Shown piece by piece: positions 44,918 through 52,807 of a DNA stretch of 64,000 nt. The notes below the pieces were generated by a model. That model was given only the letters and a program-made list of their open reading frames with translations, was not told where the DNA came from and did not search any database. Made by a program: the position numbers and the translations under genes. This DNA comes from Pirellulales bacterium (GTDB lineage Bacteria; Planctomycetota; Planctomycetia; Pirellulales; PALSA-1355). Every line of letters starts with the position of its first letter. The first letter of the stretch is position 1. Location: contig JALHMI010000008.1 in NCBI GenBank assembly GCA_022844125.1, positions 62,001 to 126,000 of the forward strand, read 5' to 3'.

Positions 44918-45964
44918 ATGCTGGCCCGTATGACCGAACAGCGAGGGGAATTCGACGGAGGACAGCAGCCGCGCATTGAGCACGAGCAAGTGCCCGCGCA
45001 CGGCGAATCGTCCGAGTGGTTCGAGTCGAAGGTGCCCCAGCCGCAAGCCAGCGAGCGCCTGGTCCGGGCGATGCACCGCGAGCTCTCGGCAGCCGAGTTC
45101 ACAGCCCGCCGGCGGCAGCGGCGCGTGTTCCTGCCCGTGTTCCTGTTCCTTGCTACGTGCGTGTCGACGTTCATCGCCGGGGCGCTCAACTGGGATCCCG
45201 GTACATACATCGCCACGGATCTGGCCGGACGGCAGATCGCCGCCGGCTGGCAGCAGGGGCTGATCTATGCCGCGGCCGTGATCGGCATCCTGCTCACGCA
45301 CGAGATGGGGCACTTCCTGCAAACACTTCGCTATCGCGTGCCTTCGAGCCTTCCGTTTTTTATTCCCGTCCCCTTTTTGCTCACCGGCACGATGGGCGCG
45401 GTCATCGGCATGGAAGGCTCGCGTGCCGATCGCAAGCAACTCTTCGACATCGGCATCTCCGGCCCTTGGGCCGGGCTGCTCGTGGCGCTGCCGATCACCT
45501 GGTTCGGCATCCAGCAGGCGGACGTCATGAAGCAGTCCGGGCCGATCGTCTTGGGCGATCCGCTGATCTTCAAGTTGATGGCGCACTACCTGCGGCCGGA
45601 CATCGCCGCCGACGCGATCCTGAACAAGAATAACCCGCTGCTCATGGCCGGCTGGGTCGGCATGTTGATCACGGGGCTGAACATGCTGCCGATCAGTCAG
45701 CTCGACGGCGGCCACGTGATCTACGGCCTCTTCGGCCGCCGCGCAATCTGGGTGGCCCGGGCGTTCATGGTCGCTGCGATGCTCTACATCGTGCTTGACG
45801 AGCACTACAACTGGGTGCTGATGCTGGTGCTCGTGATCATGCTGGGGGTCGATCATCCGCCGACGCGCGACGATCGCGTGAAGCTTGGCTGGGGACGCTG
45901 GGCATTCGGATTCCTGTCGCTGGCGATCCCGGTGCTGTGCTTCACGCCGGTCCTGATCTCGTAG
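44918..45964 (+). CDS. M50 site-2-type intramembrane metalloprotease
   Basis: 348 residues from ATG 44918; ATG 44930 is also possible. A cytosolic N-terminus (1-70) rich in Glu/Gln leads to about six membrane helices. The zinc site is THEMGH in GILLTHEMGHFLQTL (H128-H132). The second ligand motif LDGGH follows MLPISQLDGGHVIYGLFGRRA at about 262. The SLPFFIPVPFLLTGTMGAVIGM stretch and a GPWAGLL motif are typical of site-2 protease homologues of the S2P-metalloprotease/RseP class. Likely cleaves membrane-bound regulators inside the bilayer; the partner is unknown. Confidence 0.93.
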   Translation: MLARMTEQRGEFDGGQQPRIEHEQVPAHGESSEWFESKVPQPQASERLVRAMHRELSAAEFTARRRQRRVFLPVFLFLATCVSTFIAGALNWDPGTYIATDLAGRQIAAGWQQGLIYAAAVIGILLTHEMGHFLQTLRYRVPSSLPFFIPVPFLLTGTMGAVIGMEGSRADRKQLFDIGISGPWAGLLVALPITWFGIQQADVMKQSGPIVLGDPLIFKLMAHYLRPDIAADAILNKNNPLLMAGWVGMLITGLNMLPISQLDGGHVIYGLFGRRAIWVARAFMVAAMLYIVLDEHYNWVLMLVLVIMLGVDHPPTRDDRVKLGWGRWAFGFLSLAIPVLCFTPVLIS

Positions 45965-45973
45965 CACCCGCGC

Positions 45974-46522
45974 CTACGAGCCCAACGAATATCGGTAGAT
46001 CGCCCAGACGTCGCAGCGGGCGTGCGGTTCGTCGGGGTACTCCGCGGCCAGGCAGGCCTGGATTTCAAGTGCCCGCTCGTGGTCGCCGATCAGACCCAGC
46101 GGATTGAGCTCCTGATTGGAGAAAGATCGCTCGAATCCGCCGCAATTCACCAGCGCGCTGATTCCACCCGCTTCGGCCTCGAGCAGGTCGAATCCGCAAA
46201 ACTCGAAGCGCGGGTCGCGCATCTCCGCGACTTCGACCGCGCTGGGAGACTGCATCACTCCCAGCACCTGGAAACAGCGCCGGGCCGCCGCTCTGCGCAG
46301 CACGTGTTCCAGGTTGTGAAACAGGTCCGTCTTGAAGTCCTCGTGGACGTTGTACTCCCAGTCTTCCGTCGTGAGCGATTCAAAAAAGTTGGGGCACAGC
46401 AACTGATCGAGTGACACGACTTCCCGAAGCTGCTCGAGCCCAGACCAGGCGATATAGTCGCGCCAACGCTCGCCCGCACACTCGGGATCAAAACGATGAA
46501 CCGCGGTATGGTAAAGCGGCAT
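45974..46522 (-). CDS. Hypothetical soluble protein
   Basis: 182 residues, unassigned. Aromatic-rich start (MPLYHTAVHRFDPECAGERWRDYIAWSGLEQLREVVSLDQLLCPNFFESLT), then EYNVHEDFKTDLFHNLEHVL and FEFCGFDLLEAEAGGISALVNCGGFE. The pattern resembles small planctomycete proteins annotated only as hypothetical. There is no signal peptide; several His, Asp and Cys residues could bind metal. It is convergent with the M50 gene, 9 bp away. Confidence 0.7.
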   Translation of the reverse strand: MPLYHTAVHRFDPECAGERWRDYIAWSGLEQLREVVSLDQLLCPNFFESLTTEDWEYNVHEDFKTDLFHNLEHVLRRAAARRCFQVLGVMQSPSAVEVAEMRDPRFEFCGFDLLEAEAGGISALVNCGGFERSFSNQELNPLGLIGDHERALEIQACLAAEYPDEPHARCDVWAIYRYSLGS

Positions 46523-46684
46523 GGCAGTGCGGGTGTGCAGGCGGGGGGATTCAGCGGCGCGATGGCATCCGATGCCTTCGCGGTCGGTTAGAGGTTCAAC
46601 TACGGGCAGGCTTCAACGCGCGCCGGGGGGAGCGTCGAACGATTGCGGCAGGTTCAGGCGGGAATCTTCAGTCGGCCGGGACTC

Positions 46685-48163
46685 TCAGGTCAGCCCCGGG
46701 ATCGGATCGGCGTGATATACAAAGTGCGGGCGGTTCGTATGGTCGTGCCAGGCCAGTTCGCGCGGAATGCCCAGTGCGCTATAGATCGTGGCGGCCAGGT
46801 TCTCGGGCGTCTGCGGGCTGGCGCTCGGTAGGGCGCCGATCTTGTCTGTGGCGCCAATGACGCGGCCGCCTTGAATGCCGCCGCCGGCGAGCCACACGGT
46901 TTGCGTGCCCCAGTGGTCGCGGCCTGGCTTCTCGTAGTGGGCCGGCAGATGCGAGATCTTTGGCGTGCGCCCCATCTCGCCGGCCATCACCAGCAGCGTG
47001 TCCTCGAGCAGACCGCGATCGCGCAAGTCGTCCAGCAGCGCGGACACGGCGCGGTCTGTCGGCGGGAACAGGAAGTCTTTCAGCGTCGGGAAGTTGTTGC
47101 CGTGCGTGTCCCAGGTTTCGTCGTTCCCCAGGTTCACTTGCACGAACCGCACGCCCGACTCGACGAGTTGCCGTGCGATCAAGAGCGACCAGCCAAAGGT
47201 GTTGCGGCCATAGCGGTCGAGCACCTTGGGATCGGCGTTATCGATGCGGAACGCGGCCTGGGTCTTTTTGTCGGCGAGCAGCGAGATGGCTTTCTGTCGC
47301 TCGCGATCGAAGGCACCACTGGCGGCCGCTTGTTCGAGGGCCAACGCCTGCTGTCCCACGGAATCCAGAAGCTGCAACCGCCGATCGAACCGCCGCGGAT
47401 CCATGTCCGCCTGCAGGGTCAGGTTCGGCGCTTCGAACGTCATGTCCTTGGGGTTCAACTTGCCCGTCGCGTGATGGAAGCCATACTCCGGCCACGCGCC
47501 ATAGGCGGTGCTGCTGAAGCGGGCGTAGCTGATGAACATTGGATTGCGATGAGGACCCATCTCGCCCGCGAACTGGCCGGGAATGACGCGCCCTTCGCGG
47601 TGGATCAGCACTTCCGGCAGCACCACGGACGGCGGCACGTTGTTCTTGGGTGGGCAAACCGCATTCGCCACCGCGGCCATCGACGGCCAGTCGCTGGGCT
47701 TCGGCTTCGAGGCATCGAAACCCACCGGCAGCTTGTTGCGGCCCGTCAGCATCAGCAGATGCCCCGCCGAGTGTTCGGGCTGTTCGTGATGCATGGAACG
47801 GACGAGCGACCACATTTCGCTCCGCTCCGCCAGCATGGGCAGGTGTTCGCAAATCTGCAGACCCGGCGTGCGGGTGGCGGCTGGGTTGAACTCGCCGCGG
47901 ATGCCGTCGGGAGCGTCCGGCTTCATGTCGAAGCTGTCGTGCTGCCCGAGTCCGCCTGAGAGGAAGATGTAGATGACGTTCTTGGCCCGCGGCGTGCTCG
48001 TGCCGGCAATGTCACCGGTGGCGGCCAGAGCCCGGAGTCCGGCCACGTGGTTCATTCCCAGGCCGAGCAGTCCGACGGCGCCGGCCTGAATGGCAGTGCG
48101 GCGGCTGAGTCGCAAGTGCTGCGGAGCACTGGCTTGGTGGTTGGGCATGGCCAAGGCACTCAT
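46685..48163 (-). CDS. DUF1501 protein with twin-arginine leader
   Basis: 492 residues from ATG 48163; ATG 48148 is an alternative. The N-terminus has LRLSRRTAIQAGAVGLLGLGM, a twin-arginine signal. The body follows the DUF1501 plan: KNVIYIFLSGGLGQHDSFDMKPDAPDGIRGEF, TRTPGLQICEHLPMLAERSEMWSLVRSM, HSAGHLLMLTGR, QVNLGNDETWDTHGNN, MAGEMGRTPKI and DHWGTQTVWLAGGGIQGGRVIGATDKIG. This alkaline-phosphatase-like superfamily is abundant in Planctomycetes, often next to cytochrome-bearing DUF1553/DUF1549 partners, which are absent here. Function unproven; likely a periplasmic phospho- or sulfo-hydrolase relative. Confidence 0.93.
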   Translation of the reverse strand: MSALAMPNHQASAPQHLRLSRRTAIQAGAVGLLGLGMNHVAGLRALAATGDIAGTSTPRAKNVIYIFLSGGLGQHDSFDMKPDAPDGIRGEFNPAATRTPGLQICEHLPMLAERSEMWSLVRSMHHEQPEHSAGHLLMLTGRNKLPVGFDASKPKPSDWPSMAAVANAVCPPKNNVPPSVVLPEVLIHREGRVIPGQFAGEMGPHRNPMFISYARFSSTAYGAWPEYGFHHATGKLNPKDMTFEAPNLTLQADMDPRRFDRRLQLLDSVGQQALALEQAAASGAFDRERQKAISLLADKKTQAAFRIDNADPKVLDRYGRNTFGWSLLIARQLVESGVRFVQVNLGNDETWDTHGNNFPTLKDFLFPPTDRAVSALLDDLRDRGLLEDTLLVMAGEMGRTPKISHLPAHYEKPGRDHWGTQTVWLAGGGIQGGRVIGATDKIGALPSASPQTPENLAATIYSALGIPRELAWHDHTNRPHFVYHADPIPGLT

Positions 48164-48314
48164 TGCAACGCGAGGGGTGGGCAGGCAGGTGAACTTCAAT
48201 TCGGCAGGCACGAACCGCTCTCCAGCGTACCCATTTACGGGCGCTGATGCAAGAAAACCTCTGACCGCTCAGGGCAGTTCACTTTCTCAAGCTGGGACAA
48301 CGGCTTTGAATCCT

Positions 48315-48378
48315 AACCCGACGCGTAAGCGCGTAAGCGAGGCGCCCGTCTAAGTTTGCCTCGCTGACTTGTCGGGTT
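48315..48378. repeat. Long imperfect hairpin with tandem GCGTAAGC
   Basis: AACCCGAC (48315-48322) pairs with GTCGGGTT (48371-48378), and GCGAGGC (48337-48343) pairs with GCCTCGC (48358-48364). The left arm carries GCGTAAGC twice in tandem (48323-48338). It resembles dispersed repeats common in planctomycete intergenes. Could act as a terminator for either side. Confidence 0.6.
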
Positions 48379-48444
48379 GCGAGGACATCGTCGCCAGCCA
48401 GACTTAAAAGTGAGTAGCCTTGTCGGAGGCGGCCGGACAGAAGA

Positions 48445-48464
48445 TCTTCTAAAAATCTAGAAGA
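48445..48464. promoter_or_regulatory. BlaI-type operator 1 (palindrome)
   Basis: TCTTCTA (48445-48451) and TAGAAGA (48458-48464), a perfect 7-bp dyad around AAAATC, its core TCTAAAAATCTAGA. It lies about 80-100 bp upstream of the regulator start, close to where a repressor would block the promoter of the BlaI/M56 pair. Confidence 0.75.
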
Positions 48465-48491
48465 CCGAGATTGACTTGCATGCGGGATATC

Positions 48492-48505
48492 TCTAAAAAA
48501 TTAGA
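48492..48505. promoter_or_regulatory. BlaI-type operator 2 (palindrome)
   Basis: TCTAAAAAATTAGA matches the core of operator 1 (TCTAAAAATCTAGA) at 12 of 14 positions and is a 5-bp dyad around AAAA. Its centre is 44 bp from that of operator 1, roughly four helical turns, so two repressor dimers could sit on the same face and cooperate. Confidence 0.75.
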
Positions 48506-48542
48506 AGTTTGATTGCGAGGCGAGTTTTTTTGGGAGGACAGC

Positions 48543-48941
48543 GTGGCCCGTCGTGAATCGGACTATCCCACCGAGCTGGAGCTCGAGATTCTCAAGGTCC
48601 TGTGGGCCGAGTCGCCCCTGCCCGTCCGCGAAGTGCGCGCGCGGCTGGAGCGCGACGCCGGCCGGCCGCTGGCCCACACCTCGGTGATCACGATGCTCAA
48701 CATCATGGTTCGAAAGGGTTACCTCCGCCGCCGCAAGGAAGGCAACGCGTTTTTGTTTTCGGCCAAGCTCGAGCAGCAGACGCTGCGGCGTGGCGTGTTG
48801 GGCGATCTGGCCGCACGGCTGTTTGGCGGTTCGCCCGCCGAGATGGCGTTGAACATCATCGAGTCGGCCGAGATCGACGCCGAAGAACTCGCCGAGCTTC
48901 GCAAACTGATCAACCGCAAGAGCAAGGAGCAGCAGTCATGA
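48543..48941 (+). CDS. BlaI/MecI-family transcriptional repressor
   Basis: 132 residues from GTG 48543, with GGGAGGA six bases upstream. Winged-helix fold: PTELELEILKVLWAESPLPVREVRARLE, then HTSVITMLNIMVRKGYLRRRKEGNAFLFSAKLEQQTLRRGVLGDLAARLFGG and an acidic dimerisation tail (AEIDAEELAELRKLINR). BlaI represses its own operon and is inactivated when the M56 partner senses a signal. The start codon of the M56 gene overlaps its stop (ATGA), so the pair is coupled. Two palindromes upstream fit its operator type. Confidence 0.94.
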   Translation: MARRESDYPTELELEILKVLWAESPLPVREVRARLERDAGRPLAHTSVITMLNIMVRKGYLRRRKEGNAFLFSAKLEQQTLRRGVLGDLAARLFGGSPAEMALNIIESAEIDAEELAELRKLINRKSKEQQS

Positions 48942-49864
48942 CGCGCTGGATCGCTCTCGTTGAGGCATGGGCCACAGATGGTGCGCTCGCCGAGCGGTTG
49001 TGCCTGACGCTCGCCCATTCTTTGTGGCAGTTTGCGCTATTGGCCCTGGTGGCTTGGAGCGTGAACCTGGCGGGCAATCGGTTATCGCACGCGGCCCGTT
49101 ACAACGTTTGCTTGCTGCTCCTCGCGATTGGGCTGTTGGCCGCGCCGATCACCTGGGCGTCACTGCCGGACTACACCTATTCGAATGCCGCCCAGTCGGT
49201 TGTCGTGGCTACGGATACGGTCTCAATGCCGCCTTCAAATGGGTCACCGGTAAGGGGGGCGGCCGCAGCGCCACCAGGGCAATCGGCCGAAAGTATACAT
49301 GACAGATTGCCGAAGCACGTGGATGCGATTGCTGCCGCCGGCTTGGCAACCGAAGGAGTAGCCGTGAATGCAGCGGGCGCTCGGGCGAAATTAAGCTGGC
49401 GAAGTGCGGCACGGGCCCGCGCCAGTCGGTGGATCGTGGCGCTGTACGCCGGTGGCGTGTGCCTGATGATCGCCCGGCTGCTGCGCGGGATGTGGCTCAA
49501 TCATCGCCTGGTCCGTGGTTCGCAATCGCTGGCAAGTCATCCGCTTAAGCTGGCAATGGAAACTCTGGCCGCTCGTTGGCGGCTGCGCTTGTTGCCACGC
49601 CTCGCGGTCGCCAGCGAGGTGGCGATGCCCTGCGTCATGGGCCTGGTGCGGCCGACGATCGTTTTTCCGCTGGCGGCGCTCAACAGCCTCTCGCCCGGCG
49701 AACTCGAGATGATCCTTGCCCACGAACTCGCCCACGTCCGCCGCCGCGATCTTTGGGCGCACCTGCTTCAGCGGCTGGCCGAGGCCGTGCTGTTCTTCAA
49801 TCCCGGCGCGTGGTACGTCAGCCGTCGGATCAGTTTGCTCCGGGAGTACTGTTGCGATGAATAG
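48938..49864 (+). CDS. M56 (BlaR1-type) membrane metalloprotease, ended by in-frame TAG
   Basis: 308 residues, ATG inside the BlaI stop. It has four membrane segments in the BlaR1 style (CLTLAHSLWQFALLALVAWSVNL, YNVCLLLLAIGLLAAPITW, and IVALYAGGVCLMIARLL). An exposed Ser/Pro/Ala-rich loop lies between the second and third segments. The zinc site HELAH is at 262-266 in MILAHELAHVRRRDLW, and the third ligand region is REYCCDE. Codon 309 is TAG (49862-49864), but the same frame continues open with ACDRKPAEETAVRIRYAQVL, exactly the expected next part of the M56 domain. So the protein is truncated unless the stop is read through. Confidence 0.9.
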   Translation: MTRWIALVEAWATDGALAERLCLTLAHSLWQFALLALVAWSVNLAGNRLSHAARYNVCLLLLAIGLLAAPITWASLPDYTYSNAAQSVVVATDTVSMPPSNGSPVRGAAAAPPGQSAESIHDRLPKHVDAIAAAGLATEGVAVNAAGARAKLSWRSAARARASRWIVALYAGGVCLMIARLLRGMWLNHRLVRGSQSLASHPLKLAMETLAARWRLRLLPRLAVASEVAMPCVMGLVRPTIVFPLAALNSLSPGELEMILAHELAHVRRRDLWAHLLQRLAEAVLFFNPGAWYVSRRISLLREYCCDE

Positions 49865-49897
49865 GCCTGCGATCGCAAACCTGCCGAGGAAACCGCC

Positions 49898-52798
49898 GTG
49901 CGCATCCGGTATGCCCAGGTGCTGTTGCGGCTGGTGGAATGTCAGTTCGCGCAGTCGAAGCGTGGGACGGTGGAACAACTGGCGTCGCTGGCCGCGGTCG
50001 GAGCCTCGCCGAGCCATCTGCGCCGTCGCATAGCGGTGCTGCTGGGTGAACCCCTGCGCGAACCCCTGCGTATTTCGCGAGCGGGGCTGATGACCTTGAT
50101 GTTCCTCTCCGTCGTGCTGTTTCTGGCGCCGGCGATCGTGGTTTCCAGCGGACAGGAGGCCGCGGAGAAGAAGCCCGTGAATGAGTCCGAGTCGTTGCCC
50201 GAGAAGGCAACTTCGAAGCGGACGGAGTCGCCTGTCGACGGGCGTGTCAGCAAGAAACACTCCAGTGGGGTCGAGGTAGAACTGCTCGCGATCGGCACCC
50301 GCGGCGAACCGGCGCAGCGCTGGTGGCGACCGAACGGCGCTTTGCTCGACGGCGAGCCATATCACGTGAAGGACTTTGAGCGTTACAGCTTTCCAGGTCC
50401 GCTGACGCGCGAAGTGGTGTTCACACTGGAAAACTTTCCGGAAGAAGCCGGTTGGAAATGCCGGACGCGCCCGCAAGGCGCTTCGATGGGCACTGGGGGC
50501 GTGGCTGATGCGGAAGGCAATCGACTGCGGCACCACCATGCGCTGATCTCCTCGTTGCCGGACAACGCCGCATCGTTCGGCTTTGAGGTGGGCGTCGCCG
50601 CGGGCGAATGGAAAACTGTGGCCACCTACGACCTTCCGTCCGGGAAAACATCGCGCGCAAACGGAGGGGCAGTCTTTGCGGGGCCGTACGTTTCTCTCGG
50701 AGGCCGAGCTGTGCTCACTGTCTCGCATCGATTGGAGGAACAGGTTCGATTGGTGACCGTTTACAAGGGAGGCGTTCGCAGTCCCGAATTGGCATGGGTA
50801 CAGCATGGGGCCGGCGAAAGTATACTCGTCAGTCAGTTTGAGTTGCGCTCGCAAGATCAAATCGAACGCGTCGAGTTCCAGTCGCGCCCGTATGAGTGGG
50901 TTGTGTTCGACAACCTGCCAACACAACCTGGCGATTCACATATTGATGCGGAACGCGCAGCGGCTCCAGCCGTCAAAGTCCTGGCCATCGGCTACGGCGA
51001 TGCCGTCGATAAACCCGCATCGCGTTGGTGGAATGCTGACGGCACTCCGCGCGAAGCTCCGCAAAGCCAGTTCAATGGCCAGCGCAATCCACAGATGCTT
51101 TCCGATCCCCGGGCCCGGCAGATCGTCATCGAGCTTCTTGACTATCATCCCGGCTCAGCCGTGCGCTTCGAGATCAAATCTAAGAGCGGCTGGTCACGCG
51201 GCGAACTCTCAGCAAGCGAGCTCGATGCGCCCAAGGGGCAGCCGAAGGTCCTGCACGAGGTGCACACAATTGCTGACGATGACGAGGTGTTCACCCTCCG
51301 CGTCGGCCGAGCCGACGGTGAGTGGAAGACGGTCTACTCGGGCGATGCGGGCGCCGTGGCGCAAGGGAACAAGGAACTCAAGGGCGTCGTCTTCTCCGGT
51401 GCGTTCGCCCAAGGCGCGGGCAGTGCCGTCGTCGTTTCACATAACTGGCACGGACAGAACACGCGGCTGATCGCGATCGACAACTCCGGCAAGCGGCACA
51501 CAGGCAAGTTCTCAGCGCAACTCGCCGCCGCTGAAACCGTGAACCAGACAATTTTTGAGTTCGCGGATATGAAGCCTGACGGCATCGCCGAGTTTGATAT
51601 TCAGGTGCAGGACTTTGCCTGGACCACGATCGACGATCTGCCGGCCAATCCTAAGCCTCCGGCCGACGCCAAGGCCACGATCAGCGGACGAATCAAATTG
51701 GCCGACGGCTCACCGGCGACAGAACCGGGCACGCTGTACTATCACCTCAGTCCCCGTGACAACCCGACCATCTCGGGCATCGCAGGACAAGTGGGCCGCG
51801 TAAAGGACCACTACTCATTTGAAGTCCCGGCGGGCACCCTTTGGCTTGCCCATTTCACGGAGCAGCATGCGCCCGCGGTCGTAGGCTTCTTGGAAGTCGA
51901 AACGGGCGAGCGGCTTTCGGACGTGGATTTAGTTCTTGAGCCCGGCTTGAACGCGAAAGTGAAGTTCGAAGATGAAGACCACGAGCCGATTTCTGGTGCG
52001 CAGCTAACCATGGTTCCGTGCGTCGGCGAGGATACATTCGGTCAAGCGATTGCGCACGCTGGAAGCAGTGATGGGTCCTTGGTGGTCCCCCATGTCGCGG
52101 AGAACGCGGCGTATAGGCTTATCGTGCGCGCTCCGGGGCACCAGCCCTTTCACATGACTCCTGTGCAATGGTCGGCAGCTTCCCGCTCTCCTTTTCCGCT
52201 GACCATGCGCAAATCGCGACCTGCCACCGGCAGACTCCTGCGGCCGGATGGTAGTCCCGCCGTGGATGCGATTCTGAAGACCCGGGTTGGCGTGTCTGGG
52301 CGTCACATTGTTGATGAGTTCAAACCTAAGGACGTTCAAGTCGACGTGGAAGGTCGCTATTCGATGGATGAGCTTATCGACAGGGTGCACTATCTTGTAC
52401 TGGCGGAGACCACTGACGGCGGTAGGGTCATATTGCCTCCGGTTGTGGCGGGACAGGAGGGTTTGCTGGTCAAGATTCCCGACCGGCCAGTTGTGAAGAT
52501 TCGCGTGATTGGTGATCTCAAGAAGCTCAACGACCAGCAACAGGGCGGGCCCTTACTTCGCGTGCGGCAACACTACGAGTTCAAACCTGCCGTGGGGACC
52601 GAACTGCGAGACACGATAAGTGAGGATGTTCCGGTCGAAACCACGGACGCCGGCGGGATGGCGGTCTACCGTGGACTGATCGACGCGCCAATCGAGATCA
52701 TCGCCGGTGGAAAGACTTACGAGTTCGACGGCTCGGAGAGCGAGGTCACGATCAATCTCGACGAGCCGAATAAGATTCTGTACCAGAACCGGTATTGA
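49898..52798 (+). CDS. Continuation of the M56 gene: transmembrane helix, duplicated sensor-like domains and carboxypeptidase-like domains
   Basis: 966 codons in the same frame as the M56 gene, openable from GTG 49898 with GAGGA (49886-49890) seven bases upstream. Residues 1-55 look like the missing M56 tail (RYAQVLLRLVECQFAQSKRG). A membrane helix at about 62-85 (AGLMTLMFLSVVLFLAPAIVV) follows. Two homologous repeats start at VEVELLAIGTRGEPAQRWWRPNG and VKVLAIGYGDAVDKPASRWWNADG. Carboxypeptidase-regulatory-like beta domains (ATISGRIKLADGSPATEPG, RPATGRLLRPDGSPAVDAILK) end the protein. These domains would be extracytoplasmic sensors. Expressed either by readthrough of the TAG or by reinitiation at the GTG. 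Confidence 0.8.
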   Translation: MRIRYAQVLLRLVECQFAQSKRGTVEQLASLAAVGASPSHLRRRIAVLLGEPLREPLRISRAGLMTLMFLSVVLFLAPAIVVSSGQEAAEKKPVNESESLPEKATSKRTESPVDGRVSKKHSSGVEVELLAIGTRGEPAQRWWRPNGALLDGEPYHVKDFERYSFPGPLTREVVFTLENFPEEAGWKCRTRPQGASMGTGGVADAEGNRLRHHHALISSLPDNAASFGFEVGVAAGEWKTVATYDLPSGKTSRANGGAVFAGPYVSLGGRAVLTVSHRLEEQVRLVTVYKGGVRSPELAWVQHGAGESILVSQFELRSQDQIERVEFQSRPYEWVVFDNLPTQPGDSHIDAERAAAPAVKVLAIGYGDAVDKPASRWWNADGTPREAPQSQFNGQRNPQMLSDPRARQIVIELLDYHPGSAVRFEIKSKSGWSRGELSASELDAPKGQPKVLHEVHTIADDDEVFTLRVGRADGEWKTVYSGDAGAVAQGNKELKGVVFSGAFAQGAGSAVVVSHNWHGQNTRLIAIDNSGKRHTGKFSAQLAAAETVNQTIFEFADMKPDGIAEFDIQVQDFAWTTIDDLPANPKPPADAKATISGRIKLADGSPATEPGTLYYHLSPRDNPTISGIAGQVGRVKDHYSFEVPAGTLWLAHFTEQHAPAVVGFLEVETGERLSDVDLVLEPGLNAKVKFEDEDHEPISGAQLTMVPCVGEDTFGQAIAHAGSSDGSLVVPHVAENAAYRLIVRAPGHQPFHMTPVQWSAASRSPFPLTMRKSRPATGRLLRPDGSPAVDAILKTRVGVSGRHIVDEFKPKDVQVDVEGRYSMDELIDRVHYLVLAETTDGGRVILPPVVAGQEGLLVKIPDRPVVKIRVIGDLKKLNDQQQGGPLLRVRQHYEFKPAVGTELRDTISEDVPVETTDAGGMAVYRGLIDAPIEIIAGGKTYEFDGSESEVTINLDEPNKILYQNRY

Positions 52799-52807
52799 AT
52801 AAGGCCG

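Larger units (their letters stand above)
48164..48542. other. Divergent regulatory region with operators and hairpin
   Basis: About 380 bp between the DUF1501 gene and the BlaI-like gene, with no gene. It contains a long hairpin (48315-48378) and two palindromic operators (48445-48464 and 48492-48505) next to the start of the regulator. Confidence 0.7.

Noticed and set aside
48938-49864. The M56 gene as a complete beta-lactam sensor BlaR1
   Set aside because: The C-terminal penicillin-binding sensor of BlaR1 is missing; the continuing frame has unrelated sensor-like domains.
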